The translations under genes and the position numbers were made by a program. Below the pieces are notes generated by a model. It ran no database searches and was not told the origin of the DNA. It saw nothing but the letters and a program-made list of their open reading frames with translations. A stretch of 52,527 nt of DNA from Mesostigma viride (taxonomy: Eukaryota > Streptophyta > Mesostigmatophyceae > Mesostigmatales > Mesostigmataceae), in assembly GCA_009746045.1 (NCBI GenBank), contig RPFO01000356.1, forward strand, positions 1-52,527. The letters are read 5' to 3'. Position 1 is the stretch's first letter. Each line of letters starts with the position of its first letter. Below are positions 8,900-17,762 of the stretch, in pieces.

Positions 8900-11671
8900 A
8901 TAAATGACTGGCCATAGCACAGTACACAACCACCACACCCCCTTACCACAGCGATAGCTGCTGGGCGCCATAAAATTCAACACATTCGTTGTGGGGTGTG
9001 AGTGCTGGCTAGGTCAGATTTGTATCCATTTGCAGCTTGAGGACACAAGCTTTGTATCCACTTACTTAATTTGTGCTCCAATAACTGGCCAAACCAGCCA
9101 GCTGTGTACACCTTATTTAACCCTTAAATGGTACTGGTACCTATTTCTAGTTACCAGTTTTACTGGTAACTAGAAATAGGTACCAGTTTTAGAACCGAGC
9201 TGGCGCGAATGCCAGAAGTAGTATCCATGATATTATTAGATCTGCTGCTAGATCTAGATGTGTACTACAGCTTGCAACCGGACATCACTATATTTGGACA
9301 AGTGTACAGGGAGGTATGAAGTACCAAAGTACAGGGGGTACCCAGTAAAATGGGACGAAACGTGGATGTAAAATATTGACGTGTAGCAAATTCGGGGCTA
9401 TGGCGGTGCAGAAAATTGATTGGTGTAGGAGCATCGATGCATGGATCCGTTCCAAATTTTGTAGGCATAATTTATACGTTATAAAAATGCTATAGCCGCA
9501 GTCACGCAACATCTAATGATGCGCGCAGTTATCTCGGGCTGGATTTTATTGCGGCAGGGCGCGTTTTTTGTCTGGGCGGTGATGATGGAGCTAGATCTTG
9601 TTGTTTGACGTCGTATCATGGGGTGTTTCGCCACGAATAGTTTATATATATTGTGTTTCGCATATTCCATTAGCGCTCATGGGCCGGGAAAGTCGCGAGG
9701 CACCTTCTTGCCTCCGGCGTGCTAACTCCCGCAAGACCCATAATTTGCGGTTTCGACCTGGCGCAGTTTAGTATCCCAGCGTCGGCCATCGACAAGGTAA
9801 AGCTGTTCTATCGTTCGGTAAGTAATCCTCGACCTGTAATCGAAACTTTGATAGGCTAAAAGTCACTATTTTACTACTCTATGGATTGGTCAATGGTGGT
9901 TGTTGCACACAACCACTGCGATCAGTTTTTCATCCGTTTTCTTCATGGTTAGCCGTGTTTACACCAAATATACGAAAATAACGATTGATATAACATTTAG
10001 AAAAGTGGTTTATGGTATCACGATGGTTTTTACTGCCTAAGAACTTCAAGACAGTGGGTATTCTGACCTGTTTTAGGTTGGCCTTTTTGCTTTGCTAGTA
10101 TGGGAAGCCTGCGCCATTGTGCAGTCACTCCATGTAACAAGCATGGAAGCCCCAGTGCCTTGCTGGCATAAAATACAATGTCAGTGCATTGTCTCTATAT
10201 TCTTTCACTTCGGCCATGCACGTGGAGGTCGTTTCTCATGTTTTGGATGCATGTGTAACACAGCCCCTTGCACCCCCTTGCTACGTGTGCACTTGGGCCT
10301 TGGCATAGTGTCATACTTACTATTAGCCCTTGCTAGCTACCATATGGTTTTATTTCTTCACACCAACATGAAATATAGTTGAAGCCGCACGTTAGTGATG
10401 ATTTGAGCTTTATATGGCAACATGTAAAGCTCAAAGATCACCACTACCGTGACAATGCCTCTTGTTGCTGTGTTGTTGCTTCGTACGATTAGCAGCTAAT
10501 ATAATCAAGCCCAGCATAAAATGAGCTTCAACTAGCATTGTCACCATGCTAGGCCTTTTGGAACACGCTTATTAGAGCATCGCCATGTGAGAAAAATGAG
10601 CATGTGGTAGTTAGTGTGTTGGCTATAGTCTTCGCCCTTGTACCATGCCATGATACGTAGGAGTGCAGCTGTGCATTGGCGTTGTGATCTATGTTTGGAT
10701 GCTATAGTGCATGTTCTGTAGGCTGGGATTGATGAAACTATGCATGCCTTGCCATCTATGATGTTTTTTAACGATGTGGACTAGGAAACTTGCCTTGTAA
10801 TGATAGCAATTGTACCAAGGAAACTGGTCCCTATTTTTAGTCACCAGTTATTTTTAGATCTGCCTGATGGGTCCCTGGGACAACCTCCGGTGTCAGTGTT
10901 CAGTAGCCATGCCCAGCTACCTGTGCAACTGCCTTTACGAGGCCAGGGTCAACTTCACCGTCTAAACGTCCAATAATGCATGAAAAGAGTGTCATGTCTC
11001 GCACCCAGCGCCCCCCCTGGGGGGGGTCCTTAATATGTACCCATAGGACAGTGCAACATGACCAATGGCATGACCCCCAAGTAACTATATATATGTGTGT
11101 GCTTTGGTCCCAATATGGATAGTAAAATTGTTATTAGGTTGGTTTGTGGACCTTATAATGCAAAGTGCAACTGGTAACTACTTTTAGGAACCAGTTGGAC
11201 ACCATCCAAGGGTTAATGTGCAATATAACACCTGGCCAGAACAGCCAGCTGTAACCAACCTGGCTCAACCAGCCATGTCTCTTTTGTACCCCTAATCAAC
11301 TTAAAAACAATAACAATAATGTTGGGGGTGCAGACCTGCATTAAATAAATAATAAAACAATACTGGAGTTAGTCTCCATGCTTTGCTGTAGACTAAGTCT
11401 CAAAGGCATTGTGAATACAACGTATGAATAAGCCTTGTAAACCTACGTTGGTATGTGAATATAAATACCACGTGGGCTATGCAGATAGGAATGCTAGTCG
11501 AGTCGCATACGTTTCCCTAGATAGGTACTTTGGGTACTGGGGTACGTGACAGATGTCAGTACCCAGTATACGTAGTGTCCTGTCATTGGACGGTACTAGA
11601 GTATCCTAGATAGGGACCGTACTGCAGCGTGCATTGATCTGTGATCACACGATGCAGTGACTAGACTGCTA
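8900..11671. other. Non-coding 3' part of the Copia-like element
   Basis: No coding signal was found on either strand; the longest frame (10092-10382, 96 codons) looks spurious. The stretch holds a perfect hairpin at 9133-9187 and several related fragments with TACTGGTAACTA or ACCAGT at about 10825-10855 and 11168-11195. A short pair of similar sequences around GGCCAxAxCAGCCAGCTGT lies at about 9085-9105 and 11232-11251. The repetition suggests nested insertion or degraded terminal sequence. Confidence 0.45.
9133..9187. repeat. Perfect 26-bp inverted repeat with TTT loop
   Basis: ACTGGTACCTATTTCTAG... (9133-9158) is exactly complementary to 9162-9187, with only three bases between. It can form a strong hairpin or cruciform. 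It lies 230 bp after the RNase H stop, so it may act in 3'-end formation of the element RNA or be the trace of a foldback insertion. Confidence 0.85.
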
Positions 11672-11816
11672 CCTGTCATCGTGCGGCCTCGGGCCAACGG
11701 TCTGCACCCAACGGTCACTGGCGGCGCAGCCAGTGAGAGGAACGTTGATAAAGGGTAAACCTATTTTCTAATGAACCAAGCAATTCATTGCTCTCAGCAC
11801 TCTGTGTTCTCAAGCA
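11672..11816 (+). repeat. Candidate 3' LTR or second leader copy, 145 bp
   Basis: A near-identical copy of 2451-2595 in the same orientation, 9,221 bp downstream. One substitution (G to A at about 11732) lies in the main block. High identity implies a young pair. The sequence directly to its right belongs to a different retroelement, and no flanking target duplication is visible. Confidence 0.6.
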
Positions 11817-12144
11817 TTGTACCAAGTCGGTCGTTCGTATTCTAACTGGCATCCCAATGGGCACTAACTATGCCGGGATCCTAGCTTGTCAAATCTATAT
11901 CTATACACTAGCTTATGAGCTAGCTAGTGTATTCATGGAGAATCTCATTGCCTCAAATGATGATATGTTCTCCATCATGCAGGCGTTTTATCCACACATG
12001 TCGATACATCATGATGATGTCATTGCTTTTGACAACCCTGATTTTGCAACCCATTTGTTTACCACAGCTGCATGGTCTGCCTGCATGGCATCTACCCGCA
12101 AGCCGGTACCTCACATTAAAGCTCACGTCATGACTCGGAGCTAG
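11788..12144 (+). pseudogene. Reverse transcriptase fragment (GIPMGTN type)
   Basis: The frame carries TGIPMGTNYAGILACQIYIY, the RT motif 4 region of the retroelement family with GIPMGTN-APLLADLFLY, and then SIHHDDVIAFDNPDF, which aligns with that family's RYIDD-NNP-F catalytic motif (His in place of the aromatic residue). The fragment is only about 100 residues, lacks the N-terminal RT motifs, and begins exactly where the 145-bp repeat ends, so it was truncated by insertion or deletion. It has no maturation or endonuclease domain. The first ~18 codons of the frame come from the repeat, not the RT. Confidence 0.6.
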
Positions 12145-12545
12145 ATACTAGTATCAAGGAGACAACCAGCGCAGGCCAGAAATCGGAAATACTAGTAGTT
12201 GCAATTACTTGCAATTACCTCGAGCGATCTTAACATTTAATTCATAACAAGGGCAACGTCATCATATCCACCCCTTTCAGTGCCCGGCATTACACAAAAA
12301 CGGACAAAAGATGCTGCTTTATTACTACATTTGTATAGTAGGGGCATATATCCCCTAGGATCAGAATATATCCCCTAGGACCATGTGGGCGAAGTTACTC
12401 ATGTTTCAATATATTCCCGCCATATATACTATAAACTGTCAGAGGTTGCCTACCTAATTAATTAATTAATTAAATAAGAACATAACTCCGTTGCATGGGA
12501 GTACTAGTTATAATAATTAAGTAATTAAGTAATTAATTATTAATG
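12145..12545. other. AT-rich spacer with (TTAA)n tracts
   Basis: No gene was seen. AT-rich runs (about 12455-12475 and 12517-12548) flank GAACATAACTCCGTT (12479-12493), which matches the terminal inverted repeat of the small element at 49297-49678. Confidence 0.5.
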
Positions 12546-12789
12546 AATTAAACTCGTGCTCCCATTGGGGAGCGGTCACGGAGCACCGAAGTGCTTTTAA
12601 TTCCTGTGTGTGCACAACAGGAAGAAAAGGCAGAGACCCCCTTTCTCCTTCATGCGAGAGGCAAGCCAGAGCTGCAATCCGGCACGATAAACGACCCGGC
12701 AAGATCTGTGGGTGCAATAGGACCCATGTGAGCATATCATAACAGGGAGCATGGGCATGAGTAATCTGAGCATAGCCAGGACGTAGCAT
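12546..12789 (-). repeat. Dispersed repeat, copy 1 (inverted to copy 2)
   Basis: Its reverse complement matches 15880-16140 along the whole length with scattered substitutions and small indels (for example the shared blocks GTTATGATATGCTCACATGG and AGATCTTGCCGG). Both copies end in an AT-rich (TTAA)n tract. The extension 12790-12836 resembles the inner end of the element at 49297-49678 (CCCTTCTCAGGG and TATACTCCC blocks). No coding potential was seen. Confidence 0.8.
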
Positions 12790-12855
12790 TTGGGGAGTAT
12801 ACACGTGTATAACACATGGCCCTGAGAAGGGGGGCCTTTTTTTTGCGTGTGTGTA

Positions 12856-12912
12856 CGTGTGTAATTATTATTTCTCATGAGATTAGTGCTGCATGCACAT
12901 GATACAAGTACA
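12856..12912 (+). repeat. Partial copy of the LINE 3' end
   Basis: GTGTAATTATTATTTCTC-ATGAGATTAG and the following CATGCACATGATACAAGTAC resemble 13770-13850, the sequence between the LINE-like stop and its ACTT tail. It looks like an older, 5'-truncated copy lying just upstream of the LINE fragment. Confidence 0.45.
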
Positions 12913-12961
12913 TGAGTGCATATATGCAACACAGTTTCGCATATTCATCCATTAATAATAA

Positions 12962-13724
12962 TTGAACTTTTTGTACAGTACCTACCAGGCCTGGGCGGCC
13001 CTCCGCCGCCTCGACAGGTTCTGGACCTGTCGCTACCTGAGTGAGCGACGCAAGCGCATTCTGTTCAAGGCCCTTGTCCTCAGCATCCTCCTTTATGGCT
13101 GCGAGGCGTGGACCCTGGACCAGGCGCTGAGCCAGCAGCTTGACGGCACCGTCACTCGAATGCTCCGTCATATCCTCGGCGTCCGCTACCAAGAACGCCG
13201 CACCCGGGCCGAGCTCTACTGCGAGCTCCCTCTTGTCACCCATACCATCCGACACCGCCGCCTCCTCTTTGCCGGCCATCTTGCCCGCACAGACCAGGTG
13301 AATACCGCGATGTGGGCCGGCCCTGCCGGGGGGCTTAAGACGGGCCAACCAGGTAGACACCTCCTCCTATGGCAGGGTCCCCTTGTCCCATCGCAACCCA
13401 CTGGCAAACTTGCGCGCGCCGGGCACCGGCGCGGCGCGACCCGGACCTATGTGACACAACTGCTTGAAGATGCAGGGCTTCTGGGACTATCCGTACTCCG
13501 CGCCCGCATGATCGATTGACAAGGAGAAATGGGCTGCCATCTGCGATAAGCACCTCCCCGAGGGGTATGCTCCTGTTTTCTCCCCACGGGCCCCGCGGCC
13601 CGTTGCTAGCCAGGGTAGAAGTCCGCAGGTGGAGGTTATTGGTCCTGAGGATAGCCGCTACACTACCGCCTCGTCTGCCATTACAGTAGAGGACAGCTCG
13701 GATGAGGATTACATCCCCATCTAG
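12962..13724 (+). pseudogene. C-terminal fragment of a LINE-type (non-LTR) retrotransposon protein
   Basis: The 12962-13519 frame resembles the region after the RT domain in non-LTR elements: SILLYGCEAWTL, then MLRHILGV, then HTIRHRRLLFAGHLAR. Reading continues after a frame change at about 13515 (DKEKWAAICDKHLPEGYAP to EDYIPI, stop 13722-13724). The RT catalytic core and endonuclease are missing, which is normal for 5'-truncated LINE copies. A 3' region of about 110 nt and an ACTT repeat follow, a typical LINE tail. The true left border is probably near 12975, since the first codons are not LINE-like. Confidence 0.7.
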
Positions 13725-13838
13725 TGCTTAACGGTTGGGGGATGATGCAGACGATATTTGTTTAAACTTTTGTGTAATTATTTTTCTAATGAGATTAGCA
13801 TAGTACTCCGTGGCATGCCTTTGCGCATGACACGCAAG

Positions 13839-13840
<2 letters not shown>

Positions 13841-13886
<46 letters not shown>
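13841..13886 (+). repeat. (ACTT)n microsatellite, LINE tail
   Basis: About eleven ACTT units run to 13886. Position directly after the LINE-like 3' region suggests the tandem tail formed during target-primed reverse transcription. Confidence 0.85.
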
Positions 13887-15239
13887 GTACCTATTTTTCT
13901 CGAAATCCCTAAATGCGATCATATATTGATCCAATAAAAAATGTACATCACAGTTTATGTACGCATAATTCTGCCTGCGTTGGTTGTCTCCTTTGTGATA
14001 GTACATCCTGCAAACGTAACATACAAAGACAGCCTATAGATCGATGCACACATGCTCCACACCTATGTAGGCACCGCCGAGACAAAAATGGCTGACGGCG
14101 GTATGAGCTGACGGCGGAGTTCAGATCTTTTGTGTCTGCATGTCAGAGCCCCAAATTCGGTCAGACCACTTGCATTCGATGCGCCTTTTTAAGACGCACT
14201 CGCTCGTATAATCGGTTACGGCTGACACCGGCAGTATCGAAAAAGTTACGCACGTGACAAGCAGCTTCGGACGACTCCAAAAGCCAAACGAGGTTTGGAA
14301 AAGGAGCTTTCCGGCTCCCAGCCCAACCCACTCGCCATCGTCCTATCTATCCCAGCCGCCTGCATGGGCCTGCAAATCCATCGCTACCAAACCCATCGCC
14401 AAGCGCCTCACCAGAGCCAAAGAAACCCTGCCACGATCGCAAATGGAGCCATTACCTCCCATTAGCGACGCATCCTTAAATTCTTTCCTTCTGATCGGGC
14501 TGGCCCTGACGAAGGAAGAATGCGCCGAAATAATCAAGTTCTTAGCCCAGGAACGCAAGCTCTTTGGGCCCAGCTCTGAGGCCCATACACCGGCCGACAA
14601 CGTGGAGGAGTCCTGCGCTAGGCCAGACACCGCCTCGCTATGTTATCCTGTACGTGCAGCTTCTTCCAGCTAACTGTTACCGACATCGTCGCTAAGCTCC
14701 GCAACCCAGCTCAGCCTGCGCAACCGGCCGGCAGCCACCGACGTCAGCTCCCTCCCTCTGCAAGGATGACATCCGAGCAGTGCTTGCTTGAGGAGCACGT
14801 GACCTGGCCGTTCATCGGCCGAGAAGCTGACCTTGCTATAAACACGACGGATCGAACACGGCGGAGGCCCGGGTCGATCACCAATGTGGAAACCAAGGTC
14901 GTCCACAATTACTAGCTCCAACGTAAGTTCACGGCGCTGCACACCGCGGCGGCAGGCATCTGAGACGCGCGCTGCACTTGTCTCTCGCCTATACCAGGTT
15001 AAGGGCAAGACTGTGCGGCCTGCTCATGAAGAAGCTTCAAAGCCATCACGGCCAATTAACACCGAGGCCCTGGCCTCACAGGTCCCATAGATAGCGGAGC
15101 AGACGGCCACCATCGCATCCCAGCCATGTCCCCGGCAGCAGGATGCTGGCGACCTCCCGCCCCTCTCCTATATGCGGACCTGCTGCCGCGCGGACAGCGA
15201 CCGCCTCAACCACCGACGCCATGGCTACGAAACTCCAGG
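13887..15239 (+). other. Possible ORF1-like remnant, otherwise unrecognised
   Basis: A 139-codon frame (14254-14673), with a possible inner start at 14443 (MEPLPPISDASLNSF), and a following frame (14640-14915) have coding-like composition but no clear family match. Their position upstream of the ORF1-like segment at 15240-15722 suggests they are the decayed N-terminal part of the same element. Stops and frame changes interrupt any continuous reading. Confidence 0.3.
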
Positions 15240-15722
15240 AGCTTGAAGACCTTCGCCAGGCACAACAGCGGGATTGAGGCCACCGACCGCGCCTAGCTGC
15301 CGCGACTGCTGGGTGGTGCTGCGTCGCTTCCCCCAGAAGCCAGGTGAGACATCAACCACCCTTGCCGACGCCCGACGAGCTCAAGGACCAGCTCCTTACC
15401 CTCAGGTGAGGTAGAACTGCGTGGCCGGCGCCACCGCCTTCCCCACTCACGGGACATGGCGGCTCCCCCACCATGCATGCAGTCCTGCTCACCTTCCCCT
15501 CCCGTGAGGACAAGCAGCGGTTCCTTTCTCGTCGCAGGAGGTTGCATGACCTCACCTGGATGCTGGACGACCCCCGCTCAGCAGCAGCAGCGACGCGACC
15601 TGTGCATGGCCGGAATACCTCTGCCACAAGCAGGACCCCCAGAAGCCCAAGTGTACTGGAGGGGCGGGGACCTGATGATCAATCAACCACAAGATGTGGA
15701 CGCCCCCTGCGGGCTAGAATAA
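15240..15722 (+). pseudogene. ORF1-like (RRM-type) fragment of a non-LTR retroelement
   Basis: A segment with LLTFPSREDKQRFLSRRRRL and then WMLDD is followed in the +1 frame by AQQQQRRDL and VYWRGGDLMIN. This order (RRM-like strand, LDDxLTPxQ, then a WRGxxLxxN-type end) matches the C-terminal half of LINE ORF1/transposase_22-like proteins, which bind element RNA. The frame breaks at a C5 run (about 15571), and stops lie upstream (for example at about 15276). The assignment rests on motif shape only and is tentative. Confidence 0.35.
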
Positions 15723-15879
15723 TAAGAATATGTAGCCTAACTAACTTGTATCCATTGGTAGTCACTGCCGCCATGGCAGCCATGCCTAGAATGTTTGCCT
15801 AGCTGTGCCACCATACCTGGTCACGTGCACCGCCAACACACGTTACACAACCAGCCATAGCCTTAGTCCTTGTACAGCC

Positions 15880-16140
15880 ATGCTACGTCCTGGCTATGCC
15901 CAGATTACTTGCCCACACTCCTTGTTATGATATGCTCACATGGGTCTTATTGCACCCACAGATCTTGCCGGATCGTTTATCGTGTCCGATTGCAGGCTGC
16001 AGCTCTGTGGCATGCCTCTGGCATGAAGAATTAGAAAGGGGGTCTCTGCCCTTTCTTCCTGTTGTGCGGCACACACATGCAGGGATTAAAAGCACTATGG
16101 TGCTCCATGACTCCCCAACGGGAGCACGAGTTTAATTAAT
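15880..16140 (+). repeat. Dispersed repeat, copy 2 (inverted to copy 1)
   Basis: Reverse-complement partner of 12546-12789, with small insertions relative to copy 1 (about 261 against 244 bp). It ends in an AT-rich TTAATTAATT tract. The two copies enclose the LINE and ORF1-like debris, so the 3.6 kb between 12546 and 16140 could have moved, or could fold, as a unit. Confidence 0.8.
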
Positions 16141-16730
16141 TGTTAATTAATTAAACGTTAACATTGCCCAACCTAATTAATAGTAAATCTTCACCAATTC
16201 TCTCATCAGCAGTATATAGCTACTACTGATGATTTGTAAAATATATATTTTACAATTCACATACAAACTCGAATCCATATGTACAAGCTGGTTCCCTGCG
16301 CTTACAATATATGTTTTCAACGTACGTGTATGCATGCAGATCCACGTTATCCAGCGACGAATAGCGACTGCGACCGACTAGCTGACACCATATGTGGACA
16401 TCATCTAGGATAAAAGAAAGATCAAATTCACATGACAAGTCAGCTCCCATCTCAGCTTACTATAGACACGCACAGCTGGATATAGGATGGCAGCCAACAC
16501 AAGCAAACTTGACTCAATGTCATGCATCGCCTCCAAGGACTAAAAACCATCAAAGCCCCTTGGTAGCACACGCACCAGGATACGAAATGGTAGCATGCTG
16601 TAGGCGTCCATGACACATACCCTCGATCCAGGCCCCACCATGCAGCGGGCATGCACATGCCATGCTACTCGCTTCACAGCCGTTGATCAGTTTGATTCCC
16701 CGCGCGACAGCCAGCCGCACATCGGGTTGC
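16141..16730. other. 3' flank of the sucrose synthase gene
   Basis: No gene was seen. Read on the minus strand this is the 3' untranslated and downstream region. A short palindrome GTAAAATATATATTTTAC lies at about 16236-16253, and the minus strand reads TGTAAA there; TGTAA is the usual polyadenylation signal in chlorophyte algae, so the transcript might end near 16230. That is inference. Confidence 0.35.
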
Positions 16731-17175
16731 CTAGGGCATCATGAGGGGCGTGCGGTCACCGGTCGCGAGCATCCCCTTGTTGAACTCCACCTCGCCGAAG
16801 ATCATCTCCTTGGCCAGCGGGCGGAACATGAGGCCGTAGAACATCTCCAGGTAGCGCTTGGTCTCCTGCCGCTCGATGTTGGTCACAAACTTCCAGAAGC
16901 TGTACACGCGGGAGAGCGAGAGCAGGCGGTCCGCGTACTGCTTCCACGTGTAGCGCTCCTCCACGCGCGCCACGCTGGCCTTGGACATGGCGTCCCACGC
17001 GGACGGCTCCTCCTTGCAGCGCGTGAAGAACTGCACCAACTTGCCCACCGTCGCGTCGGCGCGGTAGGGGTCCACGTGGTACCCGCTCACGCCGTCCTCG
17101 ATGATCTCCACTGGGCCGCCGTACTTGGTGGCAAATGTTGGCAAACCGCACGCCATCGCCTCCACCACGGTCAGG
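16731..17175 (-). CDS. SUS: SUS exon 9 (residues 741-888)
   Basis: Acceptor GCGCAG before C at 17175; stop TAG at 16733-16731. It codes [38 protein letters not shown] and the C-terminal [20 protein letters not shown] to DRTPLMMP. The N-terminal half completes the EX7E motif, and the rest matches the C-terminal helices of sucrose synthases. Confidence 0.95.
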
Positions 17176-17672
17176 CTGCGCCGCAAAGGCACCAAGGGCG
17201 GAAGCCCATGTACCCACGTACAGTGTCCCATGCATGGCGAGATAAATGAATGTCGTTCCAGAACTTGCAACATTCGCCTACTACATCAAATAAAACTGCC
17301 AGGATTCAAACAGCAACTCTACCATCATTGGTAATGGCAGCTTGGCCATGGTGCGCAAGTACCTGGCTATCCTGCGGCGCAACCAAGGGACAGCGTAGAG
17401 CAGGCGTAACTCCCTTGGCAGCACTGAAGCAACAGTGACTTGAAAACTAGCAAACACATCACACATGGATGGAGAATTTCCACAAACCACAATTAAACAG
17501 GGTGCCATCTCAGCAGCCTTTCAATGCGCATCAATTACAAACCTCATTGGCTACAAGCATTGCCAAGCTTCTAGCCAGCAAAGCCACCCTCCACATCACG
17601 GTGCCAGCAACCAGGCGCGCTCAGGTGCCCATGGGAGTAGGTGACACCCGCGCGTACTACTGTAGAATGTTT

Positions 17673-17762
<90 letters not shown>

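Larger units (their letters stand above)
2451..11816 (+). mobile_element. Decayed Copia-like LTR retrotransposon
   Basis: Two 145-bp direct repeats (2451-2595 and 11672-11816) enclose gag-like, integrase, protease-like, reverse transcriptase and RNase H coding sequence on the plus strand. Integrase upstream of reverse transcriptase is the Copia (Pseudoviridae) order. Several frame changes break the coding region, so it is probably not autonomous, although homopolymer sequencing errors could explain part of this. About 2.7 kb without coding capacity lies between the RNase H stop and the right repeat, and I could not find a convincing polypurine tract, primer site or target-site duplication. 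The outer limits are therefore provisional. Confidence 0.7.

Noticed and set aside
16662-17249. 195-codon plus-strand frame and a 159-codon minus-strand frame over SUS exon 9
   Set aside because: Shadows of exon 9 in GC-rich sequence; no family match, while the true frame has the EX7E motif.
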